A stretch of DNA of 64,000 bases. Origin: Cyclobacteriaceae bacterium (GTDB lineage Bacteria > Bacteroidota > Bacteroidia > Cytophagales > Cyclobacteriaceae). Of the stretch, positions 1 through 8,169 are shown piece after piece. The stretch is taken from the NCBI GenBank assembly GCA_019638275.1, contig JAHBUC010000008.1:97581-161580 (forward strand), given 5' to 3'. The position numbers and the translations under genes are program-made. Below the pieces are notes generated by a model that searched no databases, was not told the origin of the DNA, and saw only the letters and a program-made list of their open reading frames with translations. Numbering within the stretch: the first letter of the stretch is position 1; the number at the start of each line of letters is the position of its first letter.

Positions 1-1554
1 ATGGGTGCCGGTTCGAACTGCATGAATAAATACACCGTTGGTGTGGCTACACAAGGGCTTAGCAACTACCTGTTAAAGGCATTTCCAAACAAATCGGTTA
101 AAGTTGCCATTGCTCATGATTGCCGAAATAACAGTCCGTACTTTGCAAAAATAGCAGCAGATGTATTTTCAGCAAATGGCATTGAGGTGTACATGTTTTC
201 AGAACTCAGACCGACTCCCCTTCTGTCATATGCCATCCGTTACCTGAAATGTGAGTCGGGAATTGTGGTTACCGCTTCGCATAACCCGAAAGAATACAAC
301 GGATACAAAGCCTACTGGAACGATGGTGCGCAAGTAGTTCCTCCGCACGATAAAAACATTATCAACGAAGTACAAACCATTACCGACTTTGGAATGGTGA
401 AATTTGATGGAGACCCAAAGCGCATTCACATTATCGGGCCCGAAGTGGAAGAAGCATATTACGAAGAAGTAATCCGTGTAATCCCGAAAAAGGAAATTAT
501 CAAAAAACACCATAACATCCCTATTGTGTTTTCAGGCCTCCACGGTACAGGCTCAACCATGGTACCCGAATGTTTGAAGAAAATTGGTTTCAGCAATGTG
601 TACGTAGTAGAGGAACAAGCTAAAGCTGATGGCAACTTCCCTACCGTAAAATCACCCAACCCAGAAGAACGCTCAGCCATGGAAATGGCCATCGAAAAGG
701 GAAAAGCTGTTGGAGCATCTATGGTAATGGCAACCGACCCGGATGCTGATCGCGTGGGAATTGGCGTACGTAATCTGCAAGGCGAGTTTGTGTTGCTTAA
801 TGGCAATCAGGCATTCAGCTTAATGATGTGGTTCATTTTAAAGAACCTCGAAAACAAAAAAGATGCGTACATCGCCAAAACAATTGTTACCAGTGAACTG
901 GTTGATACCATTGCCCGCAACTATGACGTGGCGTGTTACAATACGTTAACCGGATTCAAGTACATCGCCCAACTGATGGGTGAACTGGAAGGCAAGCAAC
1001 GGTTTATTGCAGCCGGTGAAGAAAGCTACGGATATATGGTGGGCGATTTTATCCGCGATAAGGATGCTGTTTCTGCCTGTGCGTTTTTTGCCTCCATGAC
1101 AGCGGTGGCAGCAGATGAAGAAAAATCACTGTATGATTGGCTGATTGACATGTATGTGGAACATGGCTTTTATAAAGAAGGGTTGATCAACCTGGTAAAA
1201 AAAGGACAGCAGGGTGAGCAGGAAATAAAAGCCATGATGCACAAGTTCAGAACCAATCCTCCCGCTTCTATCAGTAGCCTGGCCGTTGTTCGCTTGCTCG
1301 ACTATATTTCATTGAAAGAACAAAATCTGAAAACAGGAGAAACAACAGTATTAAATTTTCCAACCTCAGATGTACTTCAATTTTACCTGGAAGATGGAAC
1401 AAAAATTTCGGTTCGGCCATCCGGAACAGAGCCCAAGATCAAGTTTTACATCAGTGTTAATACCACCCTCTCGATCCGGGGTGAATTTGAAGCCGCGAAC
1501 AAAAAACTGGATGAAAAAATTAATCAGATTGAGAGATACCTTTTAGCCCTATAA
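1..1554 (+). CDS. Phosphoglucomutase/phosphomannomutase (5' truncated)
   Basis: Alpha-D-phosphohexomutase that interconverts hexose 1- and 6-phosphates in the cytoplasm and so supplies sugar-nucleotide synthesis. All four family signatures are visible: the phosphoserine loop TASHNP (residues 91-96, Ser93), the Mg loop DPDADR (246-251), the sugar loop GEESYG (339-344) and the phosphate-binding loop RPSGTEPK (472-479). The window begins inside the gene: the first residues (GAGSN..MNKYTVG) correspond to an internal segment of the family, so roughly 60 N-terminal residues are missing and the ATG at base 1 is probably an internal Met. Three bases separate it from the next gene. Whether it prefers glucose or mannose cannot be told from the sequence. 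Confidence 0.95.
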   Translation: MGAGSNCMNKYTVGVATQGLSNYLLKAFPNKSVKVAIAHDCRNNSPYFAKIAADVFSANGIEVYMFSELRPTPLLSYAIRYLKCESGIVVTASHNPKEYNGYKAYWNDGAQVVPPHDKNIINEVQTITDFGMVKFDGDPKRIHIIGPEVEEAYYEEVIRVIPKKEIIKKHHNIPIVFSGLHGTGSTMVPECLKKIGFSNVYVVEEQAKADGNFPTVKSPNPEERSAMEMAIEKGKAVGASMVMATDPDADRVGIGVRNLQGEFVLLNGNQAFSLMMWFILKNLENKKDAYIAKTIVTSELVDTIARNYDVACYNTLTGFKYIAQLMGELEGKQRFIAAGEESYGYMVGDFIRDKDAVSACAFFASMTAVAADEEKSLYDWLIDMYVEHGFYKEGLINLVKKGQQGEQEIKAMMHKFRTNPPASISSLAVVRLLDYISLKEQNLKTGETTVLNFPTSDVLQFYLEDGTKISVRPSGTEPKIKFYISVNTTLSIRGEFEAANKKLDEKINQIERYLLAL

Positions 1555-1557
1555 GCT

Positions 1558-2019
1558 ATGCAGGAAGACTTCATCGCATCGCTATCCACCATTTTCGATC
1601 GTGAGTTAACCCAGCTCGAAAAGGAGATTAATCTCTACCCGGATGAAGCATCCGTTTGGACTTTACAAGGAGATATTAAGAATTCAGGAGGTACGCTCTG
1701 TCTTCACTTGTGTGGTAACCTTCAGCACTTTTTGGGCGCTGTTTTGAATAAGAATGGTTACATACGAGATCGGGAGCATGAATTTGCAGCAAGAGCCATT
1801 CCCCGCCATTTGTTGCTGGATGAAATTCTAAAGACTAAAGAAACTGTTAAGCAGACCTTGCAACAACTTGAACCTGAAATTCTGGAACAGGAATATCCTG
1901 TGCAGGTTTGGGGCTATCCGGTAACCACCCTCTTCTTTTTGATTCATCTGGCGGGTCACCTGAACTATCATTTAGGGCAAGTGAATTACCATCGAAGAAT
2001 CAGCGCTGCATCAGTGTAA
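1558..2019 (+). CDS. DinB-superfamily protein
   Basis: A 153-aa cytoplasmic four-helix-bundle protein of the DinB/YfiT type. His50 in the second helix and His134 and His138 in the HLAGHLNYH segment are placed like the family's metal-binding triad. Members include thiol-dependent S-transferases and many uncharacterised stress proteins; the substrate cannot be deduced. It starts 3 nt after the mutase stop, so the two are probably co-transcribed. It faces the convergent lipoprotein gene across a gap of about 100 nt. Confidence 0.8.
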   Translation: MQEDFIASLSTIFDRELTQLEKEINLYPDEASVWTLQGDIKNSGGTLCLHLCGNLQHFLGAVLNKNGYIRDREHEFAARAIPRHLLLDEILKTKETVKQTLQQLEPEILEQEYPVQVWGYPVTTLFFLIHLAGHLNYHLGQVNYHRRISAASV

Positions 2020-2020
2020 A

Positions 2021-2041
2021 GCTCGTACACTATACACGAGC
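2021..2041. terminator. Candidate hairpin between convergent genes
   Basis: A 6-bp perfect stem, GCTCGT and ACGAGC, with a 9-nt loop directly follows the DinB-like gene and lies between two convergent genes. There is no clear T-run on either strand, so terminator activity is only a suggestion from position. Confidence 0.3.
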
Positions 2042-2126
2042 GATCAGGAGTACCCCCAGCATCAGCAGAAAGAAAAAGCAACACAATACGATAACTAAAA
2101 TATAAAAACGGTTTATCGCAGCCTGT

Positions 2127-2693
2127 TTAGTATTTGATATTCAAATCGACAGAGACATCATGTGGTGCCGGGATTTGACCTCCAAAGTATGGCCACAGCA
2201 TATAATATACGCCTGTCTTACAGGTATTCCCCCGCTCAATGGTTACAGGCTCGTTATCATTCAATTGAAATATGTAAGCATTGTCTTGGATTGATATGCG
2301 ATAGCGATTTATTTCATTCAAATTTACTACACCCACAAACGCTTCTCTACGCTCGCCATTTGCATAACAATACGCATAGATCTCCAATTGCTCATTAAAC
2401 CACTGCCATCCAAATCGTGCACTGTTATCATGGTGCTGTGAATTGCAATCCGAAAAACCCAACAGCTTGTTTTTGGAATCCTGAAATCCTTCTTCATTAA
2501 ATTTGTAGATAGCTGACTCATTAAACCTGGCTTCAAACAAAAGTGTATTGGATTGCAAGGTCTGAACAAGGCGTGGCGTAGAATAATGCTCACCCTTTTT
2601 TACTACAAACGTTTTAAACATATCGGCTTCAGGCTCGCATGCGAACAATATGGTCAACAGGAGAGCAACGAATATATTGAGAGTGGTTTTCAT
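2127..2693 (-). CDS. Predicted lipoprotein, function unknown
   Basis: A 188-aa protein with a lipoprotein signal: hydrophobic stretch to residue 18, lipobox LFAC, Cys19 as the predicted lipidated residue. After Cys comes EPEAD, acidic as in many surface-exposed Bacteroidota lipoproteins. The mature part is rich in aromatic residues and predicted beta strand, with three further cysteines. I do not recognise a characterised family. It is the last gene of a minus-strand envelope group, separated from the small membrane gene upstream by 27 nt. Confidence 0.75.
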   Translation of the reverse strand: MKTTLNIFVALLLTILFACEPEADMFKTFVVKKGEHYSTPRLVQTLQSNTLLFEARFNESAIYKFNEEGFQDSKNKLLGFSDCNSQHHDNSARFGWQWFNEQLEIYAYCYANGERREAFVGVVNLNEINRYRISIQDNAYIFQLNDNEPVTIERGNTCKTGVYYMLWPYFGGQIPAPHDVSVDLNIKY

Positions 2694-2720
2694 AGGTTCA
2701 GTGGATATAAATATTAAAGA

Positions 2721-2882
2721 TTAAAGGCCAAACAAAGCCATAAGAATGGTTAAAATCACAATTCCGATAACCATGCCGGTTGCCACATTTGCCAACCGCT
2801 GGCGAAGTTTTTCAGATTTCACTTCAACTTGTTCACGCGCCATTTGCCTGCGTGTATGATCGTATAAGAGTGTACTTTTCAT
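2721..2882 (-). CDS. Small single-helix membrane protein (53 aa)
   Basis: Reading from the ATG at 2882 to the TAA at 2721-2723 gives a 53-aa protein. It has a charged N-terminal half (residues 1-31, many Arg, Lys, Glu and Gln) and one hydrophobic segment (about 35-53: VATGMVIGIVILTILMALFG) that reaches the C-terminus. The shape suggests an inner-membrane protein with its N-terminus in the cytoplasm. It lies between two envelope genes on the same strand with short gaps, which supports it being real. No family recognised. Confidence 0.6.
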   Translation of the reverse strand: MKSTLLYDHTRRQMAREQVEVKSEKLRQRLANVATGMVIGIVILTILMALFGL

Positions 2883-2894
2883 AACAATAATTTT

Positions 2895-3329
2895 TTAAAA
2901 CATTTTTAGGAACAAGCGGGCAGAAAAAGATGGATGCCCGTGACGTAATGCGGATCCAACCGAAAAACCAGTTCGTGGGCTCAGATGAACACGTGTTTCC
3001 ACACCAGGCACCACCGCAAAGAAGTTTTCATTCACAATACCTGCGCGAACGTTTACCAGAAAGGAAAGGCGTTCACTTTTCGCAATGGGCATTTGAAGAA
3101 ACCCACCAAAGAAAGGATTTAACGGATCCAGTGACCCTGATTCCGAACTCCGATGCAAGCCGGCCTGGTAAAATCCACCAATGCCAAAGAGCGACTTCAT
3201 TTCAAATCCGAGTGTTGCCGTGTATTCCATATTCGACACCGTTTTTTCCACACCCGATTGCAGTACTACCTGCTGGGCCATTGTAAAAAATGGCGCGAGA
3301 AAAATGCTGAGGATTAGTATTGCTTTCAT
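2895..3329 (-). CDS. Small secreted/outer-membrane barrel-like protein
   Basis: A 144-aa protein with a Sec signal peptide (cleavage probably after FFTMA, about residue 18). The mature part alternates polar and hydrophobic residues, is rich in Gly and ends in Phe (LFLKMF), as beta-barrel outer-membrane proteins do. At this length it could form only a small barrel of 6-8 strands. Its ATG is one base after the stop of the 76-aa gene, so the two are translated from one message. Function unknown. Confidence 0.7.
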   Translation of the reverse strand: MKAILILSIFLAPFFTMAQQVVLQSGVEKTVSNMEYTATLGFEMKSLFGIGGFYQAGLHRSSESGSLDPLNPFFGGFLQMPIAKSERLSFLVNVRAGIVNENFFAVVPGVETRVHLSPRTGFSVGSALRHGHPSFSARLFLKMF

Positions 3330-3330
3330 C

Positions 3331-3561
3331 TTAGTAATCGTTGCTGTTTGAACCTGACTCGGAGAGCGTTGCCGCCTTTCTGATATTCTGTTCCACGCGG
3401 CATAAGCATGTAGAGATGATGCCGAGGTAATCTTTTATATCAGGATGCGTGTAGTAGCGTTCCGTGAGTAAAAGCAAGCCTTGCACAGATGTTAGCATCG
3501 ACAGGGTTTCTTCTGTACACTGACGAAACGTTCCTGTAGGGTTAACTTTATTATTTTCCAT
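3331..3561 (-). CDS. Hypothetical 76-aa cytoplasmic protein
   Basis: A short protein without signal peptide or membrane segment. The central region (about 14-64) looks helical with two cysteines near residues 53-55 (TCLCR). Its stop is one base before the next start (TAA-G-ATG) and it follows the barrel gene after about 26 nt, so it belongs to the envelope group. Composition and operon position support a real gene; no family recognised. Confidence 0.6.
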   Translation of the reverse strand: MENNKVNPTGTFRQCTEETLSMLTSVQGLLLLTERYYTHPDIKDYLGIISTCLCRVEQNIRKAATLSESGSNSNDY

Positions 3562-3587
3562 TGTCAGATTAATTTTAATTTGATTGA

Positions 3588-4274
3588 TTAACGGATTCCA
3601 CCAAAACTCACCCCTACACTTACCGAGCTTCTATCTGAAATAGCCGTGTTACTGAAAACATCATCACCTCTCATCATTACCGGTTTGCCGAAACGGGCTT
3701 CAGTAAACAGGTGAACAAACGTTCCGAAAAAGTGAAGACGGTATTCAAGACCCATTCCCACAGTAGCTACTGTTGCCGACATTTTGCCTAACAGTGGCTC
3801 GCTTCCTGAACTGTAATTCACAGGCGTGTTTTCGTTATTCAGGTAATTACCATGAAACTTTAAGAAGCCCTGCGACACACCGCCCATTATGTATGGATTC
3901 AACTTTCCTACATAATTTCTGTCGATCGCACTGATCGGATAAAAGTTTCCTAAGCCTTCAATTTCAATAGTGTTTACCGTTCTGGATGTTTTTGCAGAGG
4001 AGTAGTAATACCCTAAGCCATGGATACGCGCCTGGATAATATCATTGCCAATAATGAATCCGGCATTGCCTCCCTCCTGAACAACACGAAGGTTGTTTAA
4101 TTCCGGTATGTCGCTGGTTAAGGTAAAAGAGCGAATACCAAAATTTGTTGCGATACCCTTATACAAAGGTTGTTGCGCCTGTGCAGTACATGATTTTACC
4201 ATCAACACTGCGAATAGCACAAAAAAGAAAAGTCCTTTTGCGCTGTTGTACTCAAGTCTGTTAAACGTGTCCAT
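3588..4274 (-). CDS. Outer-membrane beta-barrel protein, unknown role
   Basis: The reading frame opens at 4343, but the Met at 4274 is the better start because a signal peptide follows it directly (FFFVLFAVLMVKSCTAQAQ). From there the protein is 228 aa, with repeated amphipathic strands (RIHGLGYYYS, MGLEYRLHFF, SVSVGVSFGG), typical of 8-10-strand porin-like barrels of Bacteroidota. First gene of the minus-strand envelope group; its upstream region carries the CCCTGAG repeat cluster and the end of a response-regulator gene, so it is a candidate target of that regulator (inference). Confidence 0.7.
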   Translation of the reverse strand: MDTFNRLEYNSAKGLFFFVLFAVLMVKSCTAQAQQPLYKGIATNFGIRSFTLTSDIPELNNLRVVQEGGNAGFIIGNDIIQARIHGLGYYYSSAKTSRTVNTIEIEGLGNFYPISAIDRNYVGKLNPYIMGGVSQGFLKFHGNYLNNENTPVNYSSGSEPLLGKMSATVATVGMGLEYRLHFFGTFVHLFTEARFGKPVMMRGDDVFSNTAISDRSSVSVGVSFGGIR

Positions 4275-4352
4275 AAAAGAGTTTTTTGTTTGGGTTAGTA
4301 ATATGTTTTTGCGTTCAATAATCATGAAGCAAAGGTGGAGCACGCGCAGCCC

Positions 4353-4531
4353 GAAAAAATCAGGGCAAATCGGATATTGAAAAAATCAGGAAACAGGGAA
4401 GGATTATGCTGCCCGGAGCATCAAAAACAAATAATCATGTTTTCGTTCTGAGAAAGAAATCAGGAATGACTGGAGTAATCCCTGAGCAATAAGTCGGGGT
4501 AAATCCCTGAGAACTCAGGGTAAACCCTGAG
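4353..4531. promoter_or_regulatory. Cluster of CCCTGAG / TCAGG half-sites and dyads
   Basis: The gap between the response regulator and the barrel gene holds CCCTGAG three times (4480-4486, 4505-4511, 4525-4531) and its complement CTCAGGG once (4514-4520). Together these make two overlapping dyads: 4505-4520 and a perfect 8-2-8 inverted repeat at 4514-4531. A 12-base direct repeat GAAAAAATCAGG lies at 4353-4364 and 4379-4390, with a related AAATCAGG near 4457. A further CCCTGA sits at 5287-5292 upstream of the regulator. The spacing looks like an operator array; the binding protein is not known. Confidence 0.5.
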
Positions 4532-4544
4532 AAATTGGGTAGCT

Positions 4545-5216
4545 TCAGATGGTATCTACATCGATAAGCTTGTTCTTAATGGCGTATTTAACCAGCTCTG
4601 CGGTGTTCTTTAAGCCAAGCTTTTGCAGGATATTGGTCTTGTGGGTTTCAACTGTTTTTACACTGATAAAAAGCCCCTCAGCCACCTCTTTATTCGTACG
4701 ACCGGTAGCCACCAACCCCAATACCTCAAATTCACGTTTGGTCAGGTCGTTGGGAAGTTTAGCTGTGGGGGTTTTGAGTTTTTCGCGCGAATAGAAGTCC
4801 TCAAATACAAGCTTCATAATCGCATCGTTGAAAAAGCGTCCACCTTTACTTACGGTACGAATGGCTTCAACCAGGGTATCCTTGTCTATATCTTTTGGTA
4901 GATACCCATCTACACCCGATTGAATGCCCGCGGAGACATATTCCCGGCTTATCTCCATACTTAGCATAACCACCTTTATAGTGGGATCATCACTCTTAAT
5001 CCACCGGGTAGCCTCAATACCGGTCATTCCTCCCATCAAAACATCCATCAAAATCACATCGGGGCGGTTTTCCCGCACGGCATTGATGGCATCCTCACCG
5101 CTGGACACTGACGCGATAACCTCCACATCTGCTACATCACTTAACATGGCAGCTACACCGTGCCGGATTAATGTGTGATCATCTGTAAGCAAAACCTTGA
5201 TTGGATTGGAGTTCAT
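4545..5216 (-). CDS. NarL/FixJ-family response regulator
   Basis: Two-domain transcription regulator. The receiver has the acidic pair in LLTDDHTLIRHG, phosphoacceptor Asp in ILMDVLMGG (Asp77 of the longest frame), conserved Ser in VMLSME and Lys in YLPKD. A LuxR-type helix-turn-helix follows (LTKREFEVLGLVATGRTNKEVA, then SVKTVETHKTNI). The frame extends to 5273; the Met at 5216 is preferred because it sits five residues before the first receiver strand, as is usual. No histidine kinase is nearby, so it is an orphan in this window. Divergent from mtaB, and next to the CCCTGAG cluster. Confidence 0.9.
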   Translation of the reverse strand: MNSNPIKVLLTDDHTLIRHGVAAMLSDVADVEVIASVSSGEDAINAVRENRPDVILMDVLMGGMTGIEATRWIKSDDPTIKVVMLSMEISREYVSAGIQSGVDGYLPKDIDKDTLVEAIRTVSKGGRFFNDAIMKLVFEDFYSREKLKTPTAKLPNDLTKREFEVLGLVATGRTNKEVAEGLFISVKTVETHKTNILQKLGLKNTAELVKYAIKNKLIDVDTI

Positions 5217-5306
5217 AATAGCGGAGCAGTATTTATTATTGGGAATATAGGCCTTATTCTGCATTATTTCCAAAATTAACCCTAAACCCTGAAGTCGGTC
5301 TTATCC

Positions 5307-5337
5307 TTTGGCAGGCCACTTCATAGCGTTATCTTTG
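5307..5337 (+). promoter_or_regulatory. Bacteroidota-type promoter for mtaB
   Basis: TTTG at 5307-5310 and TATCTTTG at 5330-5337, separated by 19 bases, match the -33 TTTG and -7 TAnnTTTG elements of the Bacteroidota primary sigma factor exactly. Transcription would begin near 5344, about 22 bases before the mtaB ATG. Confidence 0.65.
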
Positions 5338-5365
5338 CGGCTCGTTCGATATAGGCAACGGACAC

Positions 5366-6682
5366 ATGAAGAAAGTAGCGTTTTATACCCTGGGCTGTAA
5401 GCTCAATTATTCTGAAACCTCAACCATTTCAAGGCAATTTGAGCAGAAGGGGTACAAAAAGGTTTCCTTTACCGATTCCCCCGACATTTTCATCATCAAC
5501 ACCTGCTCGGTTACTGAAAACGCAGATAAGAAATGCCACAAAATCGTTCGTGAAGCACGCGCGATCTCACCGGAAGCTTATGTGGCCATTATTGGCTGTT
5601 ATGCTCAGTTAAAACCTAGGGAAATTTCTGAAATACCCGGAGTAGATGCCGTGTTAGGGGCTGCTGAAAAATTTCGGTTGGTAGAACTGTTGGATGGTTT
5701 TGTACGGAAGCCACAGGCAGAGGTTCATGCTGCCGAAGTGGAAACAGCAACATCTTTTAACACTTCCTATTCGTTGCATGACCGTACGCGCACTTTTCTT
5801 AAGGTTCAGGATGGTTGCGATTATTCCTGTACATTCTGTACCATTCCGCTTGCCCGAGGCTCAAGCCGAAGTGATACCATTGAGAATGTGGTGAAAAATG
5901 CGAAGGAGATTGCAACGTCAGGTGTGAAGGAGATTGTGCTGACCGGAGTAAATACCGGTGACTTTGGTATACAGAACGGAAACCGGGTTGAACGATTCGC
6001 TGACCTGGTGAAAGCCCTTGATCAGGTTGATGGCGTGGAGCGCATCCGCATTTCATCCATTGAGCCCAACCTGCTCTCAGATGAAATCATTGAATTTGTT
6101 TCTACATCAAAACGGTTTGTTCCACATTTCCATATCCCGCTTCAATCGGGATCTAATAAAATACTCAAGCTGATGCGCAGGCGCTACCAACGCGAACTCT
6201 ATACGAGCCGTGTTGAAAAGATTAAAAATACAATGCCCCATGCCTGCATTGGTGTAGATGTAATTGTTGGCTTTCCGGGCGAAACGCGGGAGGACTTTTT
6301 GGAAACGTACAGCTACCTGAATGAACTGAACATTGCCTACCTGCACGTATTTACCTATTCCGAACGAGACAATACAATAGCCGCTACCCTTCCGGGTGAA
6401 GTTCCAGCAAAAGATCGGGCTGAACGGTCGAAGATGTTGCACATACTTTCTGACAAGAAAAGAAGGAGGTTTTATGAGGAGAACCTGGGGCAGCAATTTA
6501 CCGTGCTGTTTGAAAATGATGTCGAGAATGACCAGATGCACGGATTTACCGAGAACTATATCCGTGTAACCGCCAAATATGACCCGCTTCTAATAAACGA
6601 GCTGAAGCCCGTCAAGCTTACAGCCATTAACGATAAGGGGCTCGTAGAAGTAGAGGAAACCCTTGAATTCGCCCATCATTAA
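5366..6682 (+). CDS. mtaB: tRNA t6A37 methylthiotransferase MtaB
   Basis: Radical-SAM enzyme that methylthiolates N6-threonylcarbamoyladenosine at position 37 of ANN-decoding tRNAs to ms2t6A. The N-terminal methylthiotransferase domain has the three cluster-binding cysteines (Cys11 in GCKLNYSET, Cys47 in NTCSVT, Cys78 in GCYAQ). The radical-SAM CxxxCxxC is Cys151, Cys155, Cys158 (CDYSCTFC). A TRAM-like domain fills the C-terminal 60-70 residues. At 438 aa it has the full length of the family, and GCKLNYSET separates it from MiaB and RimO. Single gene with its own promoter. Confidence 0.95.
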   Translation: MKKVAFYTLGCKLNYSETSTISRQFEQKGYKKVSFTDSPDIFIINTCSVTENADKKCHKIVREARAISPEAYVAIIGCYAQLKPREISEIPGVDAVLGAAEKFRLVELLDGFVRKPQAEVHAAEVETATSFNTSYSLHDRTRTFLKVQDGCDYSCTFCTIPLARGSSRSDTIENVVKNAKEIATSGVKEIVLTGVNTGDFGIQNGNRVERFADLVKALDQVDGVERIRISSIEPNLLSDEIIEFVSTSKRFVPHFHIPLQSGSNKILKLMRRRYQRELYTSRVEKIKNTMPHACIGVDVIVGFPGETREDFLETYSYLNELNIAYLHVFTYSERDNTIAATLPGEVPAKDRAERSKMLHILSDKKRRRFYEENLGQQFTVLFENDVENDQMHGFTENYIRVTAKYDPLLINELKPVKLTAINDKGLVEVEETLEFAHH

Positions 6683-7074
6683 ACTGCGCAAACAGCCGGT
6701 TGATGTTTACTTTGGGTACAAAAAGTGAGAATTCACTTCATTTTTTAACATTTTCAATCTTCTCCTGAAAAAGGCCGAATCTGTAAGAAAACGTCATTTT
6801 TGGTGCTCATCCTATTCCTTATAAGCATTATCTAACTTACTGATCAAAAGGCACTTAAAATAAGTCACTCAAATGGATTTATAAGGTAAAAACAATGCCT
6901 ATCGCAACGCATTTGAACGTAAGGCTTTTGCTGAATTGAACCGATCTTATTGCCGATTTCAGCTTTTTGGTAATTCTACCCCCTTCGTCTTACATCAATC
7001 AGAACACAACCCACTACACCGATCCTGTGAGTTAGAACCGCTCTACTTTTGAGTCATCAAAAAAAACACACTCT
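6683..7074. other. 392-bp non-coding stretch
   Basis: No convincing ORF, tRNA or structured RNA was found on either strand. The DNA is AT-rich. The only recognisable element is the -7-like box near its end that precedes the small lipoprotein gene. A long leader or a small RNA cannot be excluded by eye. Confidence 0.5.
7044..7051 (+). promoter_or_regulatory. -7 element before small lipoprotein gene
   Basis: TACTTTTG fits TAnnTTTG at all fixed positions, 23 bases before the ATG at 7075. No good TTTG is present at the expected -33 distance, so this is a partial promoter match. Confidence 0.45.
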
Positions 7075-7230
7075 ATGAAACGCACACTAGTTGGCTTAAG
7101 TCTGATTGCTTGTTTAGCCCTTGGTTCTTGCAGCTTTGAAATTTCTCATTGCCCTGCATATTCACACCACAACAAAGCCACCAAGCATGGTGAGAAGGCC
7201 CAGGAGAAATACGCCAAACGTAAGATTTAA
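7075..7230 (+). CDS. Small lipoprotein (51 aa)
   Basis: ATG at 7075 to TAA at 7228 encodes 51 aa: a signal peptide with lipobox ALGSC (Cys19), then a short mature peptide that is His-rich at first (HCPAYSHH) and ends with a Lys-rich tail (EKAQEKYAKRKI). A TAnnTTTG box precedes it. The clear signal-II pattern supports a real gene. The histidines and one extra Cys might bind metal, but this is only suggested by composition. Convergent with the PorP/SprF gene 12 bases away. Confidence 0.65.
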   Translation: MKRTLVGLSLIACLALGSCSFEISHCPAYSHHNKATKHGEKAQEKYAKRKI

Positions 7231-7242
7231 GTACCCGGTCAA

Positions 7243-8169
7243 CTACCAGTATGAAGGGCAGGCCAGTCCTTTGTGAAGCTTATTGATCTTGATGCGGTAG
7301 TTCACCATTATCTCGTGCGTGCCATTCGAAAACCTGGCCATGTCCGAAGTAGTAAAATCATACGCGTACCCCACATGAAAATTCTCGTTGATTTGAAGTT
7401 CAAACAAACCAACAACGGAATCATTCAACCTGTAGGATAATCCGAACCCAACCACATCATAAAGTACCGCTAACAGGTTAAAGTCAAAACTAAGTGGAGC
7501 CTCTTCCTGAAAACGAATCACCGTTGAAGGATAAAGTTTAACATCCTTCGATAATTCCTTCATAAACCCGCCAGTAAGGTAATAGTACCTGCGTTGCAAC
7601 GCCTCACTCTCCAACGATTCAAAGTCGACAACTTTGTTATTTAAACCATAAGGCACGGATAAGCCGACATAAAATTTATCTGAGCGCAAGTATAAACCGG
7701 CACCAAAATTCCAGGTAAACGTGCGATCAACCACACCAAAAAATGGATCGGTCGGGCTTTTCGGATTCAACTTACCGTAATCCGATTTAAAGTCGTTAAA
7801 ACCACCCTGCAAGCCAAACGACAATGTTGTTTTGGAATACTGCGATACCGGAATCTTATATGAATATGCCAGGTACAATGAGTTTTCCCCATGTATTCCA
7901 ATTTCATCGCGGCCTGCTATAATGCCCACCCCTGCCCTTGAACCGCGAAAACCTGAATGCACCGTTGCGGTTAGTGTGCGGGGCGCTCCGGGAAAGTTTA
8001 CCCACTGATTGCGGTAAATGGCTGTGGCGCTTAACTGAACATGGTTACCGGCATAGGCTGGATTTAGCAGTAATGGATCGAACATGTATAGCGATTGCAT
8101 GGGCCGCTGCTGGCCGTAGACTTGCCATGTCAGTAAAATTCCGGTTACTATGGTAATTAGTCTGATCAT
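7243..8169 (-). CDS. PorP/SprF-family T9SS outer-membrane protein
   Basis: A 308-aa protein with signal peptide (cleavage near VYGQQ) and the family's hallmark N-terminal block (QSLYMFDPLLLNPAYAGN), followed by barrel strands ending FTTSDMARFSNGTHEIMVNY. PorP/SprF proteins are outer-membrane partners of the type IX system; in Flavobacterium johnsoniae SprF is needed to secrete the adhesin SprB, and in many genomes a PorP-like gene accompanies a type B cargo gene. Its ATG overlaps the stop of the giant adhesin gene by 4 nt (ATGA), so translation is probably coupled and it is the likely dedicated partner of that protein. Confidence 0.92.
   Translation of the reverse strand: MIRLITIVTGILLTWQVYGQQRPMQSLYMFDPLLLNPAYAGNHVQLSATAIYRNQWVNFPGAPRTLTATVHSGFRGSRAGVGIIAGRDEIGIHGENSLYLAYSYKIPVSQYSKTTLSFGLQGGFNDFKSDYGKLNPKSPTDPFFGVVDRTFTWNFGAGLYLRSDKFYVGLSVPYGLNNKVVDFESLESEALQRRYYYLTGGFMKELSKDVKLYPSTVIRFQEEAPLSFDFNLLAVLYDVVGFGLSYRLNDSVVGLFELQINENFHVGYAYDFTTSDMARFSNGTHEIMVNYRIKINKLHKGLACPSYW

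Noticed and set aside
2030..2130. Minus-strand peptide with a strongly hydrophobic stretch (FYILVIVLCCFFFLLMLGVLLI)
   Set aside because: It looks like a membrane peptide, but no ATG, GTG or TTG lies before the hydrophobic part and an in-frame TGA closes the frame upstream, so it is not called a gene.
6683..7074. Riboswitch or structured RNA in the long gap
   Set aside because: No recognisable conserved core or strong stem set was seen by eye; a covariance-model search would be needed.
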